A stretch of DNA of 7,701 nt, taken from the NCBI GenBank assembly GCA_027293795.1, contig JAPYLE010000049.1, forward strand, positions 1 through 7,701, read 5' to 3'. The DNA is from Rickettsia endosymbiont of Ixodes persulcatus (lineage in GTDB: Bacteria; Pseudomonadota; Alphaproteobacteria; Rickettsiales; Rickettsiaceae). How positions within the stretch are numbered: the stretch's first letter is position 1; each line of letters begins with the position of its first letter. The position numbers and the translations under genes were made by a program. Below are positions 1-5,151 of the stretch, piece after piece. The notes under the pieces were generated by a model. That model was not told the DNA's origin, did not search any database, and was given only the letters and a program-made list of their open reading frames with translations.

Positions 1-280
1 ATGCGTTAGCATCACAAGCACCATGAGTTCAATACGTCAGGAAATTACGTACTGTTTACTATAGTCGCTATTATACAGTGTGGTAGACATTGTGTGTGCA
101 AGGAAGTTACTGTAGGTCTAATAGTGGTAATGTAACGATTGTATGATTAATAGGCATATTGGTACACATGAGCCAGACATGATTTTGCACATACGGGTCG
201 CATAAGCTTTAGCTTCATATGCGACTTCTAGTCGCTATAAAACAAACTTTCATCTGAAAGATGAAAGTGGTTGATTTGCT
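1..280. other. Left-edge region with no recognisable gene
   Basis: No reading frame here gives a protein I recognise. The longest plus-strand run without a stop in the first 200 bases (about positions 10-135) starts just after a stop codon, lacks a start codon and has no family motif, so I do not call it. The stretch lies directly upstream of a pta remnant, and the missing 5' two thirds of that gene are not visible here. The region is therefore probably decayed or rearranged sequence, or the end of an inserted element. The only clear structure is the hairpin cluster at 197-268, listed separately. Confidence 0.5.
197..268. repeat. Cluster of three inverted repeats
   Basis: Three inverted repeats lie side by side. 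GTCGCATA (197-204) pairs with TATGCGAC (218-225). GCGACT (221-226) pairs with AGTCGC (230-235) across a 3-base loop; it shares bases with the first, so the two are alternatives. ACTTTCATC (246-254) pairs perfectly with GATGAAAGT (260-268) across a 5-base loop. The 10-mer TAGTCGCTAT at 229-238 also occurs at 62-71. The cluster abuts the broken end of the pta remnant, so it may be a repeat element or a rearrangement junction. No poly-T run follows, so a terminator role is not well supported. Confidence 0.55.
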
Positions 281-544
281 GCAGAAGAAAAGGTATTAGC
301 TCTTCAGTTTCAGGAAATGCCGATATATTAGTAGTACCCGATCTTGAGTCAGGCAATATGCTTGCAAAGCAGCCAAAATATTTGGGTCAAGCGGTTATGG
401 CAGGTTATTGTACTTGGAGCACGGGTCCCGATTATTCTAACAAGCAGAGCCGATCCTATGGATATGCATGTTATTTCCTGTGTACTTGCTTCATTTATTT
501 ATAATCATACCAAGGCAAAGTCACATATCCAAGTAGGTAAATAA
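281..544 (+). pseudogene. pta: Phosphate acetyltransferase, C-terminal remnant, frameshifted
   Basis: The intact enzyme converts acetyl-CoA and phosphate to acetyl phosphate and CoA in the cytoplasm. Only about 87 codons of the C-terminal end remain, against roughly 300 or more in the PTA/PTB family. Starting near 290, one frame gives KGISSSVSGNADILVVPDLE followed by SGNMLAKQ, the conserved C-terminal core. At about 405-406 an extra T moves the reading into the next frame, which continues IVLGARVPIILTSRADPMDM and runs to TAA at 542-544. Splicing the frames at that T gives one continuous family match, so this is a single decayed gene and not two small ORFs. No start codon or upstream domain is present. 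The family match is from memory of Rickettsia Pta-like proteins. The product is almost certainly non-functional. Confidence 0.85.
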
Positions 545-545
545 T

Positions 546-734
546 ATGAAAGATGTTATGAGACGTTTGGATAAAATAAAAGACCGTTTTGAGGCAGCTA
601 CGCAGAAAAGTAATTTTAAACAATATCAAAGCGATCAAGCTCATAGAAGGAATCAACAAACAGCTGAAACATTTAGGAGTGGTACAACAGCTGCTGCTAG
701 AAAGCAAAGAAAAGAAGATTATAAAGGTAGATAG
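546..734 (+). CDS. Small basic hypothetical protein (62 aa)
   Basis: I do not recognise this protein. It is 62 residues, very rich in Lys, Arg and Gln, has no Cys or Trp, no hydrophobic segment and no signal peptide, and looks helical and soluble. The start ATG lies one base after the stop of the pta remnant, an arrangement typical of a co-transcribed and perhaps translationally coupled downstream gene. A weak Shine-Dalgarno-like TAGGT lies about nine bases upstream. A perfect 10-bp hairpin (720-745) covers the last codons, with the stop codon in its loop, which fits a transcript end. The basic composition would allow nucleic-acid binding, but that is inference only. With pta decayed, its original upstream partner is gone. 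It could be a genuine short gene, the tail of a longer one, or spurious. Confidence 0.5.
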   Translation: MKDVMRRLDKIKDRFEAATQKSNFKQYQSDQAHRRNQQTAETFRSGTTAAARKQRKEDYKGR

Positions 735-745
735 TTACCTTTATA
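720..745 (+). terminator. Hairpin at the end of the small ORF
   Basis: TATAAAGGTA (720-729) pairs perfectly with TACCTTTATA (736-745) across a 6-base loop that contains the TAG stop at 732-734. AT-rich sequence with short T runs follows, but no clean poly-U tract. It is likely the transcript end of the former pta unit, separating it from trmD. Confidence 0.5.
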
Positions 746-796
746 TAAAATTATAACTTTATTGCGTTAATTGGTACTATGTACTATTTTAAACGT

Positions 797-1501
797 ATGT
801 CTATACTTCACGCTACAATCTTAACCGTTTTTCCTGAAATGTTTCCCGGGACTTTAGGGCATTCTTTAGCAGGGCAAGCACTGCACAAAAATATTTGGTC
901 ATATGACGTTATTAATATTCGGGATTTTGGTTTAACTAAGCATAAAAACGTTGACGACGAAGCTTACGGCGGAGGTGACGGGCTTATAATGCGTCCTGAT
1001 GTTCTAGGGAATAGCATAGATCATGCTTTATCGTTAAATCCTAATGCTAAAATTTACTATCCTTCACCTCGCGGTAGAGTCTTTACTCAAAGCTTTGCTA
1101 AAGAGATGATAAAAACCAAAAACCTCATATTCTTATGTGGACGTTACGAAGGGATTGACGAACGTGTAATTGAAGAGTATAATATCATGGAAATTAGTGT
1201 GGGTGACTACATTTTATCCGGCGGAGAAATACCTACCCTTACTATTCTTGATTGCTTAATTAGGCTACTTCCTGGGGTATTGATAAATCAAAATACCTTA
1301 TCTTCCGAGTCTTTTGAAGAAGACGGGGAATTTAAGGGAGGGCTTGAATGCGGTCTATATACGGGACCTGAAATTTGGCGTGGAAGAAAAGTACCTGAGA
1401 TATTATTATCAGGTAATCATAAGCTAATTAGTGAATGGAAAAGAGAGCAGTCTCTTGTGATTACTAAATTACGCCGTCCGGAGTTACTTAAAGATTTATA
1501 G
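797..1501 (+). CDS. trmD: tRNA (guanine-N1)-methyltransferase TrmD
   Basis: TrmD transfers a methyl group from S-adenosylmethionine to N1 of G37 in tRNAs reading CNN codons, preventing +1 frameshifting. It is a cytoplasmic SPOUT-family dimer with a trefoil-knot cofactor site. Visible motifs (numbered from the 797 ATG) are AYGGGDGLIM, LCGRYEGIDERV from residue 113, and SVGDYILSGGE at 134-144; the C-terminal LRRPELL is also present. Arg156 aligns with the catalytic Arg154 of the H. influenzae enzyme. The residue aligned with its catalytic Asp169 is Glu171, in SSESF. The usual YTRPE motif reads YTGPE (Gly190). An ATG at 779 would add six residues, MYYFKR; I prefer 797 because MSILHATILTVFPEMFPG is the family's normal N-terminus and gives the expected 234 aa. 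Neither start has a clear Shine-Dalgarno. rpsP and rimM, the usual operon partners, are absent here. Confidence 0.96.
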   Translation: MSILHATILTVFPEMFPGTLGHSLAGQALHKNIWSYDVINIRDFGLTKHKNVDDEAYGGGDGLIMRPDVLGNSIDHALSLNPNAKIYYPSPRGRVFTQSFAKEMIKTKNLIFLCGRYEGIDERVIEEYNIMEISVGDYILSGGEIPTLTILDCLIRLLPGVLINQNTLSSESFEEDGEFKGGLECGLYTGPEIWRGRKVPEILLSGNHKLISEWKREQSLVITKLRRPELLKDL

Positions 1502-1507
1502 ATCGCC

Positions 1508-1543
1508 AATAGCAAATTACAATTACATATGTAATTTGCTATT
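1508..1543 (+). terminator. Probable trmD terminator hairpin
   Basis: AATAGCAAATTACA (1508-1521) pairs perfectly over 14 bp with TGTAATTTGCTATT (1530-1543) across an 8-base loop, starting seven bases after the trmD stop. The stem is long but AT-rich, and no strong T tract follows, so it may terminate transcription or only protect the mRNA 3' end. Confidence 0.6.
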
Positions 1544-1558
1544 GATTTAGAAATTGTA

Positions 1559-1595
1559 GAAATCGGGCTTTGATGCTAGTCTTCACCCCGGTTTC
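1559..1595 (+). other. Inverted repeat in the trmD-rplS gap
   Basis: GAAATCGGG (1559-1567) can pair with CCCGGTTTC (1587-1595), nine pairs including one U-G wobble, across a 19-base loop. It is the most GC-rich spot in this AT-rich gap. The compensating wobble suggests RNA structure or a decayed palindromic repeat. Its role is unknown. Confidence 0.4.
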
Positions 1596-1666
1596 AAAAT
1601 AATATATTATTATGTTTAGTAAAGAATTATAAGTTTTTACTAAAAAATAACATATATAATTAATTT

Positions 1667-1702
1667 ATATAAAAGGTGGGAGCCGCCTTTCACCTTTTAT
1701 AT
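1667..1702 (+). promoter_or_regulatory. Alternative hairpins in the presumed rplS leader
   Basis: ATATAAAAGGTG (1667-1678) pairs perfectly with CACCTTTTATAT (1691-1702). A competing hairpin uses bases inside the same region: AAAGGTGG (1672-1679) with CCGCCTTT (1683-1690), eight pairs with one U-G. Two mutually exclusive stems ahead of a ribosomal protein gene resemble a leader control element. A TATAAT-like box at 1655-1660 just upstream could place the structure at the 5' end of the rplS transcript, although no good -35 box accompanies it. It could equally be a palindromic repeat. Confidence 0.45.
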
Positions 1703-1719
1703 TCAATATTTTAACTGAG

Positions 1720-1744
1720 TAGCGGATTATGCAATAATACGCTA
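1720..1744 (+). promoter_or_regulatory. Palindrome 31 bases upstream of rplS
   Basis: TAGCGGATTAT (1720-1730) and ATAATACGCTA (1734-1744) form an 11-bp inverted repeat with one mismatch around the 3-base centre GCA. It ends 31 bases before the rplS start and leaves the ribosome binding site free. It could be a protein-binding palindrome or an mRNA stem-loop; there is no direct evidence for either. Confidence 0.4.
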
Positions 1745-1761
1745 TTCGCATTATAGAGATT

Positions 1762-1767
1762 AAGGAG
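1762..1767 (+). promoter_or_regulatory. Strong rplS ribosome binding site
   Basis: AAGGAG sits eight bases upstream of the rplS ATG. It is the clearest Shine-Dalgarno in the window and fixes the start at 1776. Most other genes here have weak or no recognisable sites. Confidence 0.85.
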
Positions 1768-1775
1768 TTAAAAAA

Positions 1776-2192
1776 ATGAATATTATTGATAGTTTTGAAC
1801 AAGAAAATATTTCAAAACTTACGGCAAATAAAAAGATTCCTGATTTTGAAGCCGGCGATACAGTTAAGGTGACTGTTAAAATTATTGATAGATCAATTGA
1901 GAAAGATGGTCAGGAAAAACTAACGGAAAGATTCCAAGCTTATGAAGGTGTAGTTATTGCAAAAAGAAATCGCGGTATTGCTTCTTCTTTTTTAGTGCGT
2001 AAAATTAGCCACGGAGAAGGTGTTGAAAGACGTTTTATGACTTACTCGCCGATAGTACACTCTATTAACGTAGTAAAATACGGGGTGGTTCGTCGTGCTA
2101 AACTTTATTATTTAAGAAATAGAAGCGGTAAGTCAGCTAGAATTAAAGAGAGACATATCCCTATTGCTAAAACTAAGGCAGCAAAAGCGTAA
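1776..2192 (+). CDS. rplS: 50S ribosomal protein bL19
   Basis: bL19 is a protein of the large ribosomal subunit at the interface with the 30S subunit. The family core is unmistakable: FEAGDTVKV near residue 25, then FQAYEGVVIAKRNRGIASSF, VRKISHGEGVERRF, SPIVHSINVVKYGVVRRAKL, YYLRNRSGKSARIKER. At 138 residues it is longer than the roughly 115-residue E. coli protein. The extra length comes from a longer N-terminus, an insertion of about ten residues (around IDRSIEKDGQEKLTE) in the first beta-hairpin region, and a basic Ala/Lys-rich C-terminal tail. All three are compatible with the alphaproteobacterial form. The gene follows trmD in the same orientation, as in the classic rpsP-rimM-trmD-rplS operon, but a 275-bp gap with hairpins suggests it has its own transcription start. 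The ATG has a strong Shine-Dalgarno. Confidence 0.98.
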   Translation: MNIIDSFEQENISKLTANKKIPDFEAGDTVKVTVKIIDRSIEKDGQEKLTERFQAYEGVVIAKRNRGIASSFLVRKISHGEGVERRFMTYSPIVHSINVVKYGVVRRAKLYYLRNRSGKSARIKERHIPIAKTKAAKA

Positions 2193-2239
2193 ATATTAGC
2201 TGTGTCATCCTAGCTAACTTGATTGGTCTTGCGTGGCTT

Positions 2240-2434
2240 AGTTTTCTTGTCATTGCGAGCGACTGCAAGGCATCGTTGCATAGCTCGGAAAAGGCACTTG
2301 GTGTCAAGCTGCGGTATCTAGAAAAAATGTAAAAACCATACATGTTTTAAGTTATTTTTCTGGATTCCCGCATTCGTGGGAATGATATCTTAACCGTTCG
2401 TACAAAATACATGGTCAAGCCACGGTATGACAAT
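2240..2434. repeat. Composite of degraded Rickettsia-type dispersed repeats
   Basis: The gap between the convergent rplS and gapR-like genes holds no ORF. It contains GTCATTGCGAGCGACTGC near 2255, a motif I associate with Rickettsia intergenic repeats. GGTATCTAGAAAAA near 2313-2326 is an imperfect inverted partner of TTTTTCTGGATTCC near 2355-2368. ATTCCCGC (2364-2371) and GTGGGAAT (2376-2383) form a compact hairpin with a 4-base loop. Positions 2410-2434 repeat 3746-3770 in direct orientation at 24 of 25 bases. It looks like two or more palindromic elements nested in or eroded against each other. The family number cannot be assigned by eye. Confidence 0.65.
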
Positions 2435-2450
2435 ATGATACTTCAAAAAT

Positions 2451-2687
2451 TCAAATCCCTAAAGTATCTCTATAAAGCTCAAGCATAGCGTCTTGTTCGG
2501 CAAGTTTATCTTTATCCAATTTCTTTAGTCTCAATATAGATTTCATAGCTTTAACGTCAAATCCATGCGAAGAAGCATCTTGGAAAATATCTTTTATTTC
2601 CTCCGATAAATCAGCTTTTTCTTGTTCTAATCTTTCTATTTTGCTTATATATTGCTCTAATTGTTCTTTTACTACTACTTCCGACAT
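2451..2687 (-). CDS. GapR-family (DUF2312/UPF0335) DNA-binding protein
   Basis: The 78-residue acidic and basic helical protein matches the alphaproteobacterial DUF2312 family. Its best-studied member, Caulobacter GapR, is a nucleoid-associated protein that encircles overtwisted DNA ahead of polymerases and assists type II topoisomerases. Residues 6-36 form a heptad-like coiled coil (QLEQYISKIERLEQEKADLSEE). The conserved block follows: IKDIFQDASSHGFDVKAMKS, then ILRLKKLDKDKLAEQDAMLE and LYRDTLGI. Length is normal for the family. The gene runs opposite to all its neighbours, convergent with rplS and divergent from secF across a 72-bp gap. An AAAGG-type Shine-Dalgarno lies rather far (about 14 bases) from the ATG. 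The family call is confident; nucleoid function in this organism is inferred from homology. Confidence 0.92.
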   Translation of the reverse strand: MSEVVVKEQLEQYISKIERLEQEKADLSEEIKDIFQDASSHGFDVKAMKSILRLKKLDKDKLAEQDAMLELYRDTLGI

Positions 2688-2759
2688 AAAAAATCATTTA
2701 ACCTTTTTGAATTTACTATATAATACAAATATAACTTTTATTCAATACAATATATAATA
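2688..2759. promoter_or_regulatory. Divergent promoter region, gapR-like gene / secF
   Basis: This 72-bp, almost pure AT gap must carry the start signals of both divergent genes. For secF, TATAAT at 2719-2724 is a perfect -10 box, with TTTAAC (2697-2702) as a poor -35 at 16-base spacing. For the minus-strand gene, TATTAT (complement of 2720-2725) with TTGTAT (complement of 2745-2750) is possible at a long 19-base spacing. The two -10 boxes overlap, so the two polymerases could compete. In such AT-rich sequence chance matches are common. Confidence 0.4.
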
Positions 2760-3677
2760 ATGCAAATTTATCCTTTGAGGCTTTTACCAAATAAAATCAA
2801 TTTTGATTTTATGAACTTTAAAAAAGTCAGTTACACTTTCTCAATTATTTTATCACTTATCAGCTTTATTTGGATCGGTATATATAAATTTAATTTCGGC
2901 ATTGATTTTGCTGGCGGTATAGTTATTGAAGTAAGGCTTGATCAAACTCCTGATTTGCCAAAAATGCGTCAAGTTCTAGGCGAGCTTGGAATAGGTGAGG
3001 TGGTCTTACAAAATTTCGGTAGTGAGTGTGATTTATCGATTAGATTCGGTAGTAGTAGTGAAGAAAATCTCATGAAAAATATTGAGCTAATTAAAGCATC
3101 TTTGCAAAATAATTTTCTGTATAAGTTTGAATATCGTAAGATAGATTTTGTCGGTCCGCAGGTCGGTAGGCAGTTAATAGAAGCAGGGACTATGGCAATG
3201 CTATTCTCTTTCTTAGCAATTATGGTTTATATTTGGGTGCGGTTTGAATGGTATTTCGGTCTTGGTATACTTATCGCCTTAGTGCATGACGTAATACTCG
3301 CTCTTGGTTTTATGAGTATGACAAAGCTTGATTTTAACTTAAGTACTATTGCCGCAGTGTTAACTATTATAGGTTATTCCGTTAATGATTCGGTAGTAAT
3401 ATATGATAGGATTAGAGAGAATTTACGTAAATACCATAAAAAAAATATCACGGGAATTATAAATTTAAGTATTAACGAGACTTTATCAAGAACTATTTTA
3501 ACTGTAATTACTACGCTACTTGCCAATTTAGCCCTTATTCTTTTTGGCGGGGAGGCGATTCATAGTTTTAGCATACTTGTATTTTTTGGGATAATAGCTG
3601 GTACTTATTCATCAATTTTTATCTCTGCTCCGATACTTACAATGTTTGCTAATAAGAAGTTTAATAATAAGAGGTAA
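2760..3677 (+). CDS. secF: Protein translocase subunit SecF
   Basis: SecF works with SecD in the inner membrane as a proton-driven accessory to SecYEG that pulls exported proteins through. The 305-residue protein has the standard plan. TM1 is at about 24-43, followed by the conserved FGIDFAGG (46-53) and a periplasmic domain of about 90 residues. VGPQVGRQL (131-139) comes before TM2 (142-160), then TM3 (165-184), TM4 (195-214) with GYSVNDSVVIYDRIRENL starting at 205, TM5 (246-263) and TM6 (268-296). Length is normal. The next Met is at residue 18, too close to TM1 to be a likelier start than 2760, and the N-terminus MQIYPLRLLP matches my memory of Rickettsia SecF. No Shine-Dalgarno is visible. 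secD is not in the window; it is commonly adjacent in other bacteria but separate in Rickettsia. Confidence 0.97.
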   Translation: MQIYPLRLLPNKINFDFMNFKKVSYTFSIILSLISFIWIGIYKFNFGIDFAGGIVIEVRLDQTPDLPKMRQVLGELGIGEVVLQNFGSECDLSIRFGSSSEENLMKNIELIKASLQNNFLYKFEYRKIDFVGPQVGRQLIEAGTMAMLFSFLAIMVYIWVRFEWYFGLGILIALVHDVILALGFMSMTKLDFNLSTIAAVLTIIGYSVNDSVVIYDRIRENLRKYHKKNITGIINLSINETLSRTILTVITTLLANLALILFGGEAIHSFSILVFFGIIAGTYSSIFISAPILTMFANKKFNNKR

Positions 3678-3689
3678 TGAGTACTTTTC

Positions 3690-3770
3690 ATTGTCATCTC
3701 GCGATCAAGTCGTGGGATCCAGTTTTTTTAATTTTTTCTGGATACCATGCTCAAGCCACGGTATGACAAT
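3690..3770. repeat. Rickettsia palindromic element-like inverted repeat
   Basis: An 81-bp imperfect palindrome occupies most of the secF-nuoF gap. The left arm is 3690-3722 and the right arm 3738-3770; aligned as inverted repeats they agree at about 21 of 33 positions. Agreement is perfect at the outer ends (ATTGTCAT / ATGACAAT) and near the T-rich central loop (ATCCAG / CTGGAT). The end of the right arm is repeated at 2410-2434. The size, central T-rich loop and ends resemble the dispersed palindromic elements of Rickettsia. The RNA would fold into a long hairpin and might act as a secF terminator. Confidence 0.75.
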
Positions 3771-3790
3771 AATTAAAACGAGAACTATTT

Positions 3791-5050
3791 ATGCTAAAAG
3801 AAGAAGACAAAATTTTTACTAATCTACATGGTCAGCAAAGCCATGATTTGAAATCTAGCAAGAAACGCGGTGATTGGGATAATACTAAAGCTTTGCTTGA
3901 TAGAGGTAGAGACTTCATTATTGAAGAGGTCAAGAAATCAGGGCTGAGAGGGCGAGGTGGTGCAGGATTTTCTACCGGCATGAAATGGTCTTTTATGCCC
4001 AAAAATTCAGAGAAACCTTGCTATTTAGTAGTAAATGCAGATGAGTCTGAGCCTGGCACATGCAAAGATCGGGATATATTAAGGTTTGAGCCGCATAAAT
4101 TAATAGAAGGTTGTTTGCTTACATGTTTTGCTATAGGAGCGAATAATTGTTATATCTATATTAGAGGTGAGTTTTATAATGAAGCTTCTAATGTTCAGCG
4201 TGCATTAGATGAAGTTTATAAAGACGGGTTAATAGGAAAGAATGCTTGCGGTTCAGGATTCGATTGTAATATTTATTTACACCGTGGGGCAGGGGCTTAT
4301 ATTTGCGGTGAAGAAACGGCACTGCTTGAAAGCTTAGAGGGTAAAAAAGGCATGCCACGGCTGAAGCCGCCTTTTCCTGCCGGCTTTGGGTTATATGGCT
4401 GTCCGACTACTATAAATAATGTTGAGTCTATCGCAGTAGTGCCGACCATTTTAAGACGTGGAGCTAATTGGTTTGCTTCCATTGGTAAGCCTAACAATAC
4501 GGGAACTAAGGTTTTCTGCATATCGGGTCATGTTAACAAGCCTTGCAATGTTGAAGAAGTAATGGGGATTCCGTTAAAAGAATTGATTGAGAAATATGCC
4601 GGCGGTGTTCGAGGCGGTTGGGATAGTCTTAAAGCCATAATACCAGGTGGTTCTTCCGTTCCGTTACTTCCTAAATCTATCTGTGAAACTGTTGATATGG
4701 ATTTTGATAGTTTGAGAACTGCAGGTTCTGGACTCGGTACAGGCGGTATTATAGTTATGGATAAATCTACTGACATTATTTATGCAATAGCTAGGCTTAG
4801 TAAATTTTATATGCATGAATCATGTGGGCAATGTACTCCTTGCCGTGAGGGTACGGGCTGGATTTGGCGAGTTATGATGCGGCTAGTTAAAGGTAATGCC
4901 AAAAAATCCGAGATAGACGAACTTTTTAGCGTTACAAAAGAAATAGAGGGGCATACTATTTGTGCCTTAGGTGATGCGGCAGCTTGGCCAATTCAAGGAC
5001 TGATACGTCATTTTAGAGACGAGATTGAAGAGAGGATATGTCATCCGTAG
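3791..5050 (+). CDS. nuoF: NADH-quinone oxidoreductase subunit F (NuoF)
   Basis: NuoF is the 51-kDa subunit of respiratory complex I. It sits in the peripheral arm on the cytoplasmic side, binds NADH and FMN, and passes electrons to the iron-sulfur chain. The FMN/NADH site is seen as GRGGAGF (54-60), then NADESEPGTCKDRD and GAGAYICGEETALLES. The C-terminal ESCGQCTPCREGTGW supplies Cys345, Cys348 and Cys351, and HTICALGD supplies Cys391, the four ligands of the 4Fe-4S cluster N3. At 419 residues it is close to the usual alphaproteobacterial length and appears intact. No other nuo gene is in the window, so subunit production must be coordinated from other loci. Palindromic repeats flank it on both sides, suggesting a single-gene transcript. 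The Shine-Dalgarno is weak (ACGAGAA, about eight bases from the ATG). Confidence 0.98.
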   Translation: MLKEEDKIFTNLHGQQSHDLKSSKKRGDWDNTKALLDRGRDFIIEEVKKSGLRGRGGAGFSTGMKWSFMPKNSEKPCYLVVNADESEPGTCKDRDILRFEPHKLIEGCLLTCFAIGANNCYIYIRGEFYNEASNVQRALDEVYKDGLIGKNACGSGFDCNIYLHRGAGAYICGEETALLESLEGKKGMPRLKPPFPAGFGLYGCPTTINNVESIAVVPTILRRGANWFASIGKPNNTGTKVFCISGHVNKPCNVEEVMGIPLKELIEKYAGGVRGGWDSLKAIIPGGSSVPLLPKSICETVDMDFDSLRTAGSGLGTGGIIVMDKSTDIIYAIARLSKFYMHESCGQCTPCREGTGWIWRVMMRLVKGNAKKSEIDELFSVTKEIEGHTICALGDAAAWPIQGLIRHFRDEIEERICHP

Positions 5051-5061
5051 ATTGATGGAGC

Positions 5062-5128
5062 TTGTTGCATGGTTGCCGATGTCATTCCAACAACGGCGGG
5101 AATGACATAGTTAAGAGCCATGTAACAA
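5062..5128. repeat. Nested palindromic repeat between nuoF and lepB
   Basis: Two concentric inverted repeats are present. The outer arms TTGTTGCATGG (5062-5072) and CCATGTAACAA (5118-5128) match at 10 of 11 positions, with a G-U wobble. The inner arms TGTCATTCC (5080-5088) and GGAATGACA (5099-5107) are perfect around a 10-base loop. The inner motif resembles the ATTCCCGC...GGGAAT hairpin at 2364-2383. It begins 12 bases after nuoF, so it may serve as its terminator, and it looks like a Rickettsia palindromic element. Confidence 0.7.
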
Positions 5129-5151
5129 ACGTTACTTATAATTAAGAGATT

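Noticed and set aside
10..135. Open plus-strand run in the left edge region
   Set aside because: It has no start codon and no recognisable motif, and about 42 codons without a stop can occur by chance.
495..707. Minus-strand ORF of 70 codons opposite the small basic ORF
   Set aside because: It has no ribosome binding site or family motif, and it spans the pta end and the plus-strand ORF; it looks like a shadow.
779..796. N-terminal extension of trmD from the upstream ATG
   Set aside because: The six extra residues are not part of the family N-terminus, and the 797 ATG gives the expected length. Neither start has a Shine-Dalgarno, so some doubt remains.
2196..2217. TTAGCT...AGCTAA as an rplS terminator
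   Set aside because: A 6-bp AT-rich stem with a 10-base loop and no T tract is too weak to call, and it may be part of the repeat island.
4297..4776. Two minus-strand ORFs inside nuoF
   Set aside because: They lie wholly within a well-conserved gene and their Pro/Ser-rich translations match no known protein; antisense shadows.
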